A stretch of 64,000 bases of DNA, taken from Crotophaga sulcirostris (Eukaryota; Chordata; Aves; Cuculiformes; Crotophagidae). This document shows, piece by piece, positions 14,257 through 26,000 of this stretch (position 1 is the first letter of the stretch; every line of letters begins with the position of its first letter). The stretch lies in NCBI GenBank assembly GCA_013397455.1, contig VYZB01000145.1:738843-802842 (forward strand), in the 5' to 3' direction. The position numbers and the translations under genes were made by a program. The notes beneath the pieces were generated by a model, which saw only the letters and a list, made by a program, of their open reading frames with translations, ran no database searches and was not told where the DNA came from.

Positions 14257-15282
14257 TCTTTCATAAATATAGCTAACAGTGTGTTTTCTGCTAGATAAAA
14301 ATAAAAAGTCAAGCAGAGTGTAAGTAGTCTGTAATAATCTAAAATAAATCATCCAAGAAAGCTGAGGTGACTATATTTCATTCAAAGCTGCATAATTCTG
14401 CCCATTTGAGAATTACAGCATAAGAGAAATTTGTATTTACCAGCACAGGTTTTCTTAATTCATCCATATTTTTTAACATTTGAAACAGCACGTAATATTC
14501 TCCTCTGTTTAAGGGATGCTTTCCTGAAAATTTAAGTCTGTTCCTAAATGCTAATTCAAGAGCTAGTTATAGTTCAGTTGAATTTTAACAAGTGTATGGA
14601 TGGCATATTTCTGTGAAATAAAATTCAGTGTAACTTTCCAGGGTGCTTGCTCTGCCAAAAAGTGTGTCATTTCCCATACTAACTGTATTTAATCGTTGGA
14701 GAGTATCTTGTGTTTTCTAGTGGTAGAAATGGAAAAAATATGCCAAAACCGGTCAGGCTAGGTAATGTTATTTTGAGCCCAATCCTCCACAGCGCCGAGC
14801 ATCTCCAGCACTGCTCCTTCCTTGCAGGAGACAGCTGGGAAGGAGGCACAGTGTTGCCCAGTTTTCTTCTGTCCTACTTGGGACTGCAGTTGCAGAACAA
14901 ATGGATCACTCTAACCCCACCTGGGGGTTCTGCCCATTGAACTCTTTGTTTGCTCTCTTGCCCTCTCTGCAAAACCGTTGCCCCTAAGTGTTGGTTTTAT
15001 GCTGGTTAGGAAGGGACCAGACCAACAGCTCAGCTGTCTGTAGTGGTTGTGGGGTTGTCTCTGCAGCTGGTCCTTTTCTGGCCCCAGTTTACTCACTCGT
15101 TTTTGCATAAGGTGCTAGAGATGAAAGGGTTCCTCAGGTTTCGTGCTCACAGCGGGCAAATGGGCACAGGGCACCACATCCATGCTCACCAGGCAGGGTG
15201 GGCTTGGAGAAGGGACTCAAGAACAGGAGTTGGGGATTTAGGGTGTTCACCTGGAAGCAGGGAAATGTGGCATCCAGCCCTG

Positions 15283-15470
15283 CTCCAGAAATGTGTTTCA
15301 GGGGTAGCCATCCATACTTGGTTGGGTGAATCAGAATGATGTGCTGGAAGTAGCCATCCATACTTGGTTGGGTGAATCAGAATGATGTGCTGGAAGCACA
15401 GGCTTCCAGCACATCATTCTGATTCACCCAACCAAGTATGGATGGCTACCCCTGAAACACATTTCTGGAG
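15283..15470. repeat. Perfect 68-bp inverted repeat (fold-back) around the tandem duplication
   Basis: The left arm at 15283-15350 is the exact reverse complement of the right arm at 15403-15470, 68 of 68 bases. The second 46-bp tandem copy (15351-15396) is also the exact complement of 15403-15448, separated by only six bases (CACAGG). The order is A(22)-B(46)-B(46)-6 nt-B'(46)-A'(22). Homology stops sharply outside (G at 15282 against T at 15471). No transposase or terminal target duplication is evident, so a fold-back template switch is a better explanation than a transposon. Confidence 0.97.
15305..15396. repeat. Perfect 46-bp tandem duplication
   Basis: The 46-bp unit starting TAGCCATCCATACTTG and ending GTGCTGGAAG is present at 15305-15350 and immediately again at 15351-15396 with no mismatch. 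Together they form part of a larger inverted repeat (separate entry). The perfect identity implies a very recent origin or an assembly artefact. Confidence 0.97.
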
Positions 15471-18400
15471 TCCTTTTATTCACTGGAGAAAAACATGTGT
15501 GCATAGGGAAAAAAAGTTTCTCCTTCCAATGTGGACATTTAAAATGGATCAGATGAATTGGAGCCTCCGAGCACCTCTTTCTCTCCACCAACTAAAACAA
15601 ATATAGAGAAGCAACTCGTGTAGATGGCTACACCTAAGGAGGGTGGTGAGATAAATCTTACAAAAGGTAACTGAGGAATTCAGGGGAATTTTGGGAACAA
15701 AGCCTCACAATTCTATTGCCTGGGTTTTCCTTTTGGCTTCAAAGTCATTAGTGGCTCTGGGTCATGTTACCGGACAGGACCTGTGTTTCCCGGAGTATAA
15801 TGATTTTCTTGTCCACAGGTGCACTTCGTGTTGCATACTCTGATGGAATTTGTAGCATAAAGCCTAGCATGGAGATGACATAAACGTCAGAGGATAATTG
15901 ACTACTGACTTAAACAGTGAGCAGAATTTGTTTTGTGCAACTTTGTCAGCCTGAGCTCTTTTCAGGTCGTTAAGATGCATACATCATTTAGATTGGGGGA
16001 AAAAGCCCCTGTTGTAGCCCCAGAGCTGGGAAAATGTTTGCAACGATTATTAAGTCATTTCCTTTGAAATATCACAGCCTGATCCTCCCGAATACAAAAC
16101 TTATTTTGTTTCCAGGCTGGGAAGATAAAGGCAGACCAGAGTACACAAGCCTTCAACCGGTCAGATGTGGTCATAGCACACTGGGAGCAAGTTCTTCCCC
16201 TCCAAACTGTTTTTTTAATTTATACTGCGTTATATAGACAGGTGTGTGCTGAGCAAAAAAAAAAACCCAGAAGGAAAGAGAGGCAGAATGGCTCATTGCT
16301 ATGCAAAGGGCTTGGCTGTATCTCTAAAAGTAAAGCTATAGTGAAGAGATGTTATTGTGCCATTTTCTTACATGGTATCTGAATTTGCTTCTCATTTTAT
16401 TTGCTCACTGTAGACCTCTTATGGAAATTATGAGAGAATTAGAATATTGAAGAAGTGAGCTTTGAAAAAAAAAAAAAGTAACATTGCACAGCTCTGTTCC
16501 CTTATCTGGCTGTGCTGCTGTGCCCTTCTTGTATAGAAGCTACCAAATTTTATATTGTGAAATAAGTGTCAAGATACTTTTTCTTCTAAAATTTGTGCAG
16601 TGACATGACTCTTGAAAGTGTGTGAAGGTTTCTTTCCGCTGGAACGTATCTAATAAATATTAATTCATCTACAGAAAGAAAGGTTTCACTCTTAAAAACA
16701 TACCCGTATCCATGTAACAGGTGCAGCTGTGATGCAGAAGGGTTGGTGTTGGGGACTGTGGCATGTGAACAAGGTCTACACAGGGCCAATCTGCTGTGAT
16801 ATGTGGTGGCATTGCTGTGATATAATCCCATCAATGTCATTCTAAAATTCAGAATTTAGGTCTAAAATCAACATTTTTATTTTTCATTGAAACAGTAATA
16901 TCTTATTAAAAGTGGGCTGGCAGCTTTACACAAAGATCTGTTATTACCAGTGAATGAATAAAATCAACCTGTGAACAACTGATCAAATTTCAGTATGCTG
17001 TGTTTATGTATGACAGTGTCATGGACTACAGTCCTTTCAATCAAATGAGTGTTGCTTCATGGTGACTACACTACTAACTGTAATAAAACAACAGGTGAAA
17101 AATGCAGTAATTAATTAAACCTCAGGCATTAATTTTTCCTATATTTGAGTTGAAATTTCGGAACGAATAACAGAAAAGTTATGCTTGTTATTGGAAATTA
17201 CTCCTGCATAGCAGCTTTGTTCTCTCTATTATATTTTTATTATTATTATTTTCTAAGCTTCACACAGTGGTTTGTTTCTGATTTAGTTAATGTTCAGCCT
17301 ATTCAGAAGGGTAAAATTACTCGGGTGAGCTTTATTGCTGTAATGGAGGTCTTGAGAAATTTAAATTGAGAAGTAGTCTAATGCTTCTCTGTAGAATATT
17401 ATCTGCCTGACTTCTGAATGCTTTGCTACCGCGTGCAGAACGTGGCACATAAGTGGCTTTTGGGGCTCAATGCATTTATGCAAGTGTTTTTCCTTGCAGT
17501 CTCCTAGTGCAACAAAAGACACTTGAAGCCTCTTCTTGGGGCTTACTTCTATTGCTAACTTAAATGTAAAGAGACTAAAGTCCACCACAATGCACCTGGA
17601 GGCTTTTTTTTTTTTTTTTAAAGGTAGACATTGTGATGATTTTCAATGAAAAATTCTATTGCTAAGAAATTGTTGAAGTAGAGGTTTGTAAAAGCCTGTT
17701 GTTCAAGACAGAGGCAAGCTTAAATTAAACAAAATTAATTTTGCAACTTGTTGCAGATGGAGATTATTTATAAGCGTCTGTTAGGCGGTCAGGGAACATA
17801 AACTTTATCCTATGCTTTAGCCAACTGGTTCTACAGTGCAAATGTTGAAGTGGATCTAATGAATTATCTAAGGAATATGCTCTGTGAACAGTTGCAAGCA
17901 TTATGTGCTGAGATGTGTTCGATACACTGTTCACTGAGCAACTCCGAAGAGAAATAGTAATAATAATAATAATAGGAGCCTATTTGCAGACAGTTGCAAG
18001 CAGGAGAAATGGCTAAATGCTTCAGTTAAATTATTCCTTATTTGCCTTGTCATCCTATGCGGTAACAGTTAATAATATAATGCATTTTAGTAATGGGTTG
18101 GATTGGGGTTTCTTTGTGTATCACTTCCTTTTGCCAGGTTATTCTCTTCCATTAGCCCATGCTCAGTGGTTTGTTTGTTTGTGAAGTCCATCCAGTGATC
18201 GCTGGCTGAATTTAAGCTCAGCTTTCCTACTATGTCCAAGCAGTAAAACAGTGTCTTTTTGTGGATGCTTTTCCAGCAGATCTACTAGCGGATGGGTTTT
18301 GTTGCTATTTTATTGGGATTCTTCCTGGAGGCTTGGTAATAGCTGTGCTGAGTATCAAAGCTGGAGATGGATATGGATTTCCTTTACACTTTTTTCAGAG

Positions 18401-19429
18401 AGTTTCTAACCCCATTTTCTGACCTTTAATACTATAAGATACTTCAACAAATATTATGACTGAGACTTGCAACCAATCAGACTTTGGGTAGTGTTAAGTC
18501 AGTTTAAAAATATATCAGTTTTGTATTTCGAATATGAGACGACACCTCTCTGTGCTTTCCTATTTGTATTTAAGCCATATATTACTTTCTGCAGAGAAAG
18601 ATATTTAAGCTTGTAGAAAACCCTGTCTCCTCTTAGCTGTTTATAACAAGCTGATTAATATATTACAAATAATGTGGTATTTGGGCTTTCTTAAAAATTA
18701 GATGAGTACATCTCAGACTATAAAAATGCTGAAGACGGAAAGTATATTCAGATACATTCATCTAAAAGCAGAGGAATACTGTGTGTTAGAGTGAAGCACG
18801 AGGAATTTTACTGTATGCAATGGATATTGTCACTTGCATAACAATTCACCTCCCTCTGTTGCTAGTGAATATTCATATTCCCACAGTAGGGCTCTTTGTA
18901 TTTACTGTTCTGCTGAAGAGTGCCACGGCATCCAAGCCCTCTAGCGTTTTATCCGAGCAGGCATGGCAGTTGCAGTGTTATCCTAAGCCTTCCTAAATAC
19001 AACATGCTGAGATGAACAATACTTTTATACCTCTCCTAAAACTCCTTGAAATGTAAATACAACACGATATTGACTCCTATATAACATCTTCATTTTCTAA
19101 AGTCACTTATACTTTCTTGGCTTGAAATAGTAAGCGAAGGTGGGGAGAGGGGGGGAGAGTGGTTTTTTGGACCCTGAGCTGAACACACTCATAGTCCAGA
19201 ATGCAAACTCCAAGAGTCACCTGCATTAGAAGAAATAGTTTCTAATATAAAAGCATGCAAGAGGGAATTATTACGCAGAAAACAAATTATTTAAGATGTA
19301 TGTGGTTCCATTCAAGGGTTCTATTTACTGTATAACTGGAGTACAAAATTTCCAATAGCCATCACTGCCTGCCTGTCGAAGCACAGCCTGTAACTGGACT
19401 GCACACTGCTTATAAAATATGTAACCAGC
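15471..19429. other. Intron segment without recognised genes
   Basis: AT-rich unique-looking sequence. It includes a small (TAA)n repeat (17958-17974) and A and T runs near 16256, 16465 and 17606. A G-rich purine patch lies near 19140-19160. No coding exon or interspersed repeat was recognised. Confidence 0.6.
17958..17974. repeat. (TAA)5 microsatellite
   Basis: Five perfect TAA units plus a partial one, preceded by a near-unit TAG. A simple repeat with no further significance seen. Confidence 0.9.
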
Positions 19430-20035
19430 ATGATTCCTGGCAGCCTTCCCTGCTCTGACCACCCTTGCCTTCACGGCCCTTCCCAAGCTCCTTCTATCAC
19501 CCTTTCTACCTGTGCTCTCCCTCAGGCCTTTTTCTCCTGCTCTCCCTGCACTTGCCATTTGCTGCGTTCTTTACTGTTCAGCGCTGGAGCTGCTCAAACC
19601 ACCCAGCCTGGCAGCTGCATCTTTTCCAAGAGAGCAGCTCTCCAGCCCTGCTCTAGCAGCCCCTTTCCCCAGGGGGCTACGGGTTCTCTGCCTCCCTTTC
19701 CTCCCTCCCCTCTGCCTTCCCCCTCCAGCAGCTCATTGCCTTGGCAGGTTAAGCAATCCCCAAGAGTTGCATGCAAATTTCAGCACACTTTATTTACAGC
19801 TGCCTTGGCTCTCTTTCACTTTGATCTGGACCCAAACTGGGACAGCACTAGGTGCTCTTCCTGGCTCCGAGGGGTCTGTTCTTTCTCTGGGATGGAGGAG
19901 CTGCTCTCTGAGCAGCCTGGGCTGCAGCCAGGTTTCATGCAAAGCCTATCTTGGACTCTCTGGGTTAGCCCCAGACACGAGGCAAATATTCAGCGCAGCC
20001 TCGGGTGCCGCGTTTCAAAGCAGGTGTAAATAACT
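19430..20035 (+). other. GC- and pyrimidine-rich block with long chance open frames
   Basis: This block is clearly richer in C and in CT runs than the surrounding intron, especially 19430-19750. Two + frames stay open together, one of 199 codons (19430-20029) and one of 173 codons (19512-20033). Their products are low-complexity (Ser, Pro, Leu, Cys rich) and show no domain I recognise. Simultaneous opening of two frames is what a T/C-rich strand gives, because stop codons need purines. I therefore do not call it a gene. A regulatory element or a decayed retrosequence remains possible. Confidence 0.45.
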
Positions 20036-23000
20036 CCTGTGTGGGATTCAAACCCACCTGCACAGCCGTCCTTACCAGTCAGCCTGTTCTCATACAGTTT
20101 GCTTCTACAGTCTGTGTGCAAACAGTGCTTTAAAGTGATCCGGCAGCGTAATTAAGCAAAACTGCACTTCAGAAGCACCAAGTGAGTTTCCTCTTCATCT
20201 TGGTGGGAAAAGAGGAGAAAAACCATCGGGCCACACACTTCAGCACGCCAGAGTCGTGTGGCTCCTCACTGTTCTTCAGTGCCTCTCTAATCAAGGTGCT
20301 TCTTTCCAGATCACAATTAATGCTTTGGCAAACCCTTAACACCCTCCAGGGCACTGCAAGGACCGGGAAGCAACAGCCTGTTGTTCTCATGGGCTGCTGT
20401 GCTGACAGCGCACCTGCAGGAGCAGGTGAATTGACAAAATCAGAGACAGGTCCCAGAAAGTTTGGTTTTAGCAGTGCTGGAAAGGGCTGAGCCCGCGTTG
20501 TGCGTGAGCAGGAGGTGCTGGGTCTCTGGCAGCAGCTCCACGGCTGCAGGTCTGCCTCATTGTCACAGATTTCTGTCAGGAAAGGGGACATTTAGAGCAG
20601 CAAATGGGAACTGGGTGCCTTATTCCAGTTGGATTTCTTTGGCTTTGGGGTATTGCAGCTGTGCTCCTGGTGGGTGTCTTTTTTTGCTGGTGTAGTTGTC
20701 ATACGGGCTTTAAAGAACTGATTTTATTTAGCAAGTGTCATTATCAATAAAGATAATTTTAATCATTCTCTTTCTGTAATTTTGTTTTTCAGCGTGACAG
20801 GGTTATATTTGCTATTTGGTTTTATTGCAACTTCTATGATTTGAATCTGGTTTTTGTTACTTTATTACAGGATTCAGCAGCCATGGTATTTTATAAAAAA
20901 ACTTACGACTTGAAACACTTAAGTGGGACATTATAACTTGCCATTTTTTGTTTTGGAAAACAGATTTTCATTATTTTTGTCAGGCAAACTTTAAGATAAA
21001 ATTCCTCTATCACTAAATGAACTCGCCTTTAGATGTGGTTTGAGTGAGCCAACTGCGATTCACCTTGCTTTGCGTGTCTTACACAGGCAATACTTCCACC
21101 AAAAATAATGATTCTTAGAATTACCTTTTCATGGAGGCTTTTCTTTGCCCTCATTGGATCAGCAGGTATTATACAAGAATTCATTTTGTGGACACATACC
21201 CATGTGTAGATATGGTGTTGGGATGGGACATGTTTCAGGTGGCACCAGCTGCCTCTGATGCAAGAGGAGGGGAATGCAATTACTTCTGTGGGAGTCTGTA
21301 CATATTTGCCCAAATTTATAAATGTTTACAAGTAACTGGTCTTCACATAAGCAGGGCCCTCAGGGAGTGCTAGGCCCCCATCTGCTGGAGAGTTTTATGT
21401 CAATTCTGGTGAGTTTTAGGTTATTTTCCCTGCATTTTTCTCTAAGAATTATTGTCACTTGGCTTTCTTACTTAAACGCTGATAGTGCCTGGAGAGGCAA
21501 AGGCCTGATTGTTCGGAGTACTCTACGTACATATGGTGAGAGACAGTTCCTCTCCCAACAAGTTTTGTATCTAAATAAACAAGGTTAACAGGGCTGGGAA
21601 GAAGCAGTAACTCCCTGTTTCGCAGAGGAAGCACCAGAAAGTGAGACGAGTTGAGCCCTGAGCCCCAATCCTGACAGGAACCCAAACGCGTGCTCCTGGC
21701 GAGGGCAGAGGTTTTTGGAAAATATTTTCAAGTTGAAAACAGTTGGAAATGTACTTCAAAATACATAAACATTGCAATCTGCTTGGATAGCTGCGGAGGA
21801 ACGGCACAGAACTTGGCACCCCAGAGGTTGTGGGGATTAACGGCTTCTAGCTACTTTTGTACCCTTTTGGGGATATTCTGTGGCCTCCTGAGGAAGTTTG
21901 GTATCTTAATTTGCAGCCCTTCTGTGCTGGAGTGCTGCCTAGAGCTGTGCCTTTGACTGGAGTCTCTCAACTCCGCTTACACAGCAGAACTCTTGATGTA
22001 ACCGACCTCTGCCTGTGAAGTGGTTCCTTGGTAGTTTTGAGGAGCCCGAGAAGGTGGTGGAGATGTCTGCCTCGGGAAGCCTTGCTTGAGGAGCTTCTCG
22101 TGTGGCTGGCAGCAAAACAAATGGGGACCCTTGCTAGGATGCAGCTGATCTTCTGTGTGCTGGTAGTTGGGATGGAGGAGGATGGCACAGGAGGATGTAA
22201 CCAAGACGCCGAGAACATTCAGGCTCGTATAGCAACTCCCTCTTTGCCCCATCGTTCCCCCAGCATGGCCACAGCAGAAAGGAGCTCCTGGGACCTGCCT
22301 TGTGGTTCCTGCCAGCCACCTTAGAGTGAGATTAACTGCATTCTTGAATTCTGCACCTGTAATTACGAGTGCATAACAGGTTACAGTTAAAAAACGTGGA
22401 AAAAGAAATTCACACGTGAAATTGTAATATTCGTAGTGTTTAAAAACAGACACTGGTTATCAGCAGGGAAGTGTTTAAGGAGATGTATCCTATATTATCA
22501 TTCCCTGCTTCTCCTGGGTAAAAATTGGAATGGATGAAGAAGGAAGGGTTCTGGTTCTGTAGAGAAAAAGCCTCTCTGTCTGGTGGAGAGAGCATTCCCA
22601 GAGGAAAAGTGTCTAGATTTTGGGATTCTTTCTTTCTTTGGGAAATCTGCTGCTTCTCCTCTGAGAAATTCTAAGGAGTAGAATTCTAAGAAATTCTTTA
22701 CAGACCTGCCTGAAGAAACTAGTGTGAAGCTGAGCCCAGCTTGTGCCAGCAAAGAGCAGTTAGACTTCATCACATGATGGAATTGGAAGAGACCATGCGG
22801 GCTCCAAGTACAGCTGCCTGGCTACAACACTGGACTGATTTGCAGGGGAAATTAATTGTATTTGGGTATAATCACATTTATTGCTGCAAATGAAATTTGA
22901 AAGTGATTGGATTCACCTGATTCCTCTGAAGTACTGCTTTCATCCCGTGACCCGATGTGCTATAGAAAGGATCAGGTAATATCTATATTAATAAAAACAA

Positions 23001-26000
23001 CATCAAACCCCCAAAACCAAACCAAAAAACACAACAGAGAGGAACTGTACTCAAACCATAAAAAGGTTTCTTGTTTCTTCCAAAGAAGGAAAGCAGTCTT
23101 GCCATAAAGTCGGTACACTGCGTTTGTAGTGCTCATGCCCACGGATTTAGCTTCTAACAGGGAAATGTGCTATGTTTAAATACCCAGAAGGAGTCTGGGA
23201 GACAGATTTGTCCTGATAGCTTGTCATTTACCAAAATGGGTGGTGATAATTGCACACAGGAGACACTTGCAGATCAGCTTTTAGTGACAGTGCCGATAGT
23301 TACTGAAAACATGAAATATCTCATGGTGGAGCTTCAGTGCTTTTTCTCTGATCATCCCGGGCGATGTCCCCAGCAAACACCATATGCAATGTTGCCAACT
23401 GGATTTTGTCAAGATATTGTCAGTTCAATGCCTTTCCCATTCTTTAAAATATTGTGCAACTGTGCATATTAATATTTGCAGAATATTACTGAAATTGGAA
23501 AAGTGTAAGGATGGATAAACCCATCCTTCTGAGGTTGCCTTTGGCTCTGGTGGCTCTGGCCTGGAGTGCAGCAGGTGTATTAATTTATTAATTACCTTCC
23601 AGGTCTAAACCTGTTTTCCAAACCTTGCTACTCTTGATCAGTGTTTTAGCCACCCTTTTGGTATGTTGTGCCAATAGGGCTGAATACCACTGTGGTGCAG
23701 TGGAACAAGATGAAGAAGAAAACATCTTCTAAAGAGAGTGAAAAACCACAATTCATCTTAATTAGAACCTTTTCTTTTGCATTGCTTTTAGGTATCACTT
23801 GCTGCAAGTTCCTTTTTATTTTGTTTATGTTTTTTAAAAAAGGCATTTTTTTTAGGGCACTGTACACAATGATGATATAATGGTAGAAATCTCAGAAAAA
23901 AAAGTTGTATATCATTCTGACTTCTCCAACTGTCCTTCTACCTGTCGAACAACTTATAAGAAATAGGGTTTTTTTTCACTGTTTTTCTCATGCTTGGGTG
24001 CCACATCTTGGATACAGGATACTTATCTCCTTGCTCTGCACTGACTTTTCAGCACTTTTAACCAGTCTCTTTCCTGCTCCTTGCATAGGATACAACAGCA
24101 CTGCCTGCAGTGTGTGCCTAGATATCTTAGTTGTAGTGTCTGGCTGTCTAAAGAGCTGCTGAAAACGGTATTCCAATGAAGGTAAATTGTCAGCTAAATG
24201 TTGAATTGAGCAATAGATGATGAAGCCCCATGTGGTTTTTTATTATTAATCTCATCAGGAGGTTCTAAAGAACAATACCACTAATTAGTCAGCCTTCTAA
24301 CCCTGCAAAAATGAACCTATTATTTATATTATCCTTCACAGCGTATTTTATTAATATCTTCCTATTGTCCTCATCATATTTTATGATATGCTATTTTATC
24401 TTCTGATATGAGAAAGATTGCTGGATCTTAATGATGGTATGATATTAATTTAATAATACAATTTGACTGAACAGGTTAAAAAATTATTTATTCAGAACCA
24501 AAACTGTGCTCAGTATGTTAGCGTGTGCGATAAAAAAGGTAACTTACTGTTTCTGAAATGAGACCTTGGATAAATGGATACTGGTGATATTTAAGAACTT
24601 GCTTTGCTGCCCTTCTATTTATATTGTTAACCTCGATATATGGTAGTCAGGTTGTGTGTTATAGTCACATCCACTGTTTCCAAGACAGATGACCTGAATG
24701 TAGAAAAAAATTAATTTTATAATATATTGGTAAGAGTTTATAAGGCTAAGAAATGAGGCCAGTAGCTATCCTCTATTGAAGGTTCTTTTTGAGGAAAGGG
24801 TGACTATGAGAAACCCATTAAGATCTGCTAAGGTGAATGGGATTAGGCATATACATAAACACATACCTCAGTGTTATTATCAATCAGGATTGGAAAGTGA
24901 TCTGAAATTTATAACTGAGTCAAGAGAAAAGCCTTCAGGATGTGCCCCGTGACTTGTTATGGCTTCAGTAAACTCTATGGTGCAATGGCATCCTTGTACC
25001 CTGAAGCTGTGGGGAATGAAAGATCCAAGTAGCGCAGCCTGGCTCAAGTTCTCAAGAGAGGTCTAACACTAAATAAATGCAGAGAGTTAACTTTACAGCA
25101 TATTGCTAAAAATTACTTAATTTAAAATTAGTTGCCGTGTGGTGTCTCTGATGGTACATTTGATGTTTGTATGAGCACCAGGTTGACCCCATACTTTGAA
25201 CCCATAAATACCATAGAAAAAAAACCCATAGAAAGTTTGCTCTTTTTTTTTTTTCCTCTGGCTTAGTAGCTGATGACTGGCTGGCACCATCTCCAGCAGG
25301 CACACACCGAGACTGGTTTGCTGCTGTCCCCTCCAGTGCTCACCACAAGCCCCAAACTGCCCTTGCAGGAAGGCAGAGCAAGCTGAAGGCTTGGTGATTA
25401 GCAGTGCCCAGGCAAAAGCACTTCTTAAAGGGTTTGCAAACATTGCTGTAGAAACACACAAAAGCAATTAAAGCTTCAAACAGAGAAAATAAACCAAAGA
25501 AGGCAGTGTTGGATGGCCGGTATGATTTGCTCTTAGATATCTTTGGTTTTTAATTTCTTCTTCTGTGTTTGCCCCAAAATGATGCAACTCTGATAAGCTA
25601 AATGTTATAATCTTTTCCAAACTTTTGAGGAGAAAGGGGTGTACTGAAGACCAGTTTTCAAAGCTTTAGGGCTTGCTTTCATTTCTTGTTTGTTTTATTA
25701 GGGGTGTTCATTTTGTTTATGGAAGTATTTTTTTTCCACATGTCTGAGATGCTGAGAGCCAGGTTAGTGGGTCTCTGAGATATCTCACAAACATTCAGAA
25801 ACATTGTAAACTTTATTTATGACTCTGTGTAAGATGCAAGACTAATGGAATGAATAGATAATGCTCTGCATACACACAATGTTTTGTTTACCTAGTTCTG
25901 CATAAAATGAATAAAAATTTTACTTGTTGTTTACCTAATAATTAATTAACCAGTTATATTAGTTCTGAGTATTGATTTGACACTAGCAGTAAATGTGATA

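Noticed and set aside
19430..20029. 199-codon open reading frame as a gene
   Set aside because: The strand is C/T-rich, a second frame is open across the same region, the product is low-complexity, and there is no domain or splice context. A chance frame is more likely.
20040..20060. T-arm-like hairpin GTGGGATTCAAACCCAC suggesting a tRNA
   Set aside because: Only the arm is tRNA-like. No matching acceptor stem, anticodon arm or D arm can be placed on either strand, and the loop lacks the canonical TTC order.
22765..22800. GATGGAATTGGAAGAGACC as a CR1 3' end
   Set aside because: It resembles the general wording of CR1 tails, but only over about 20 bases, without the terminal repeat or an upstream body.
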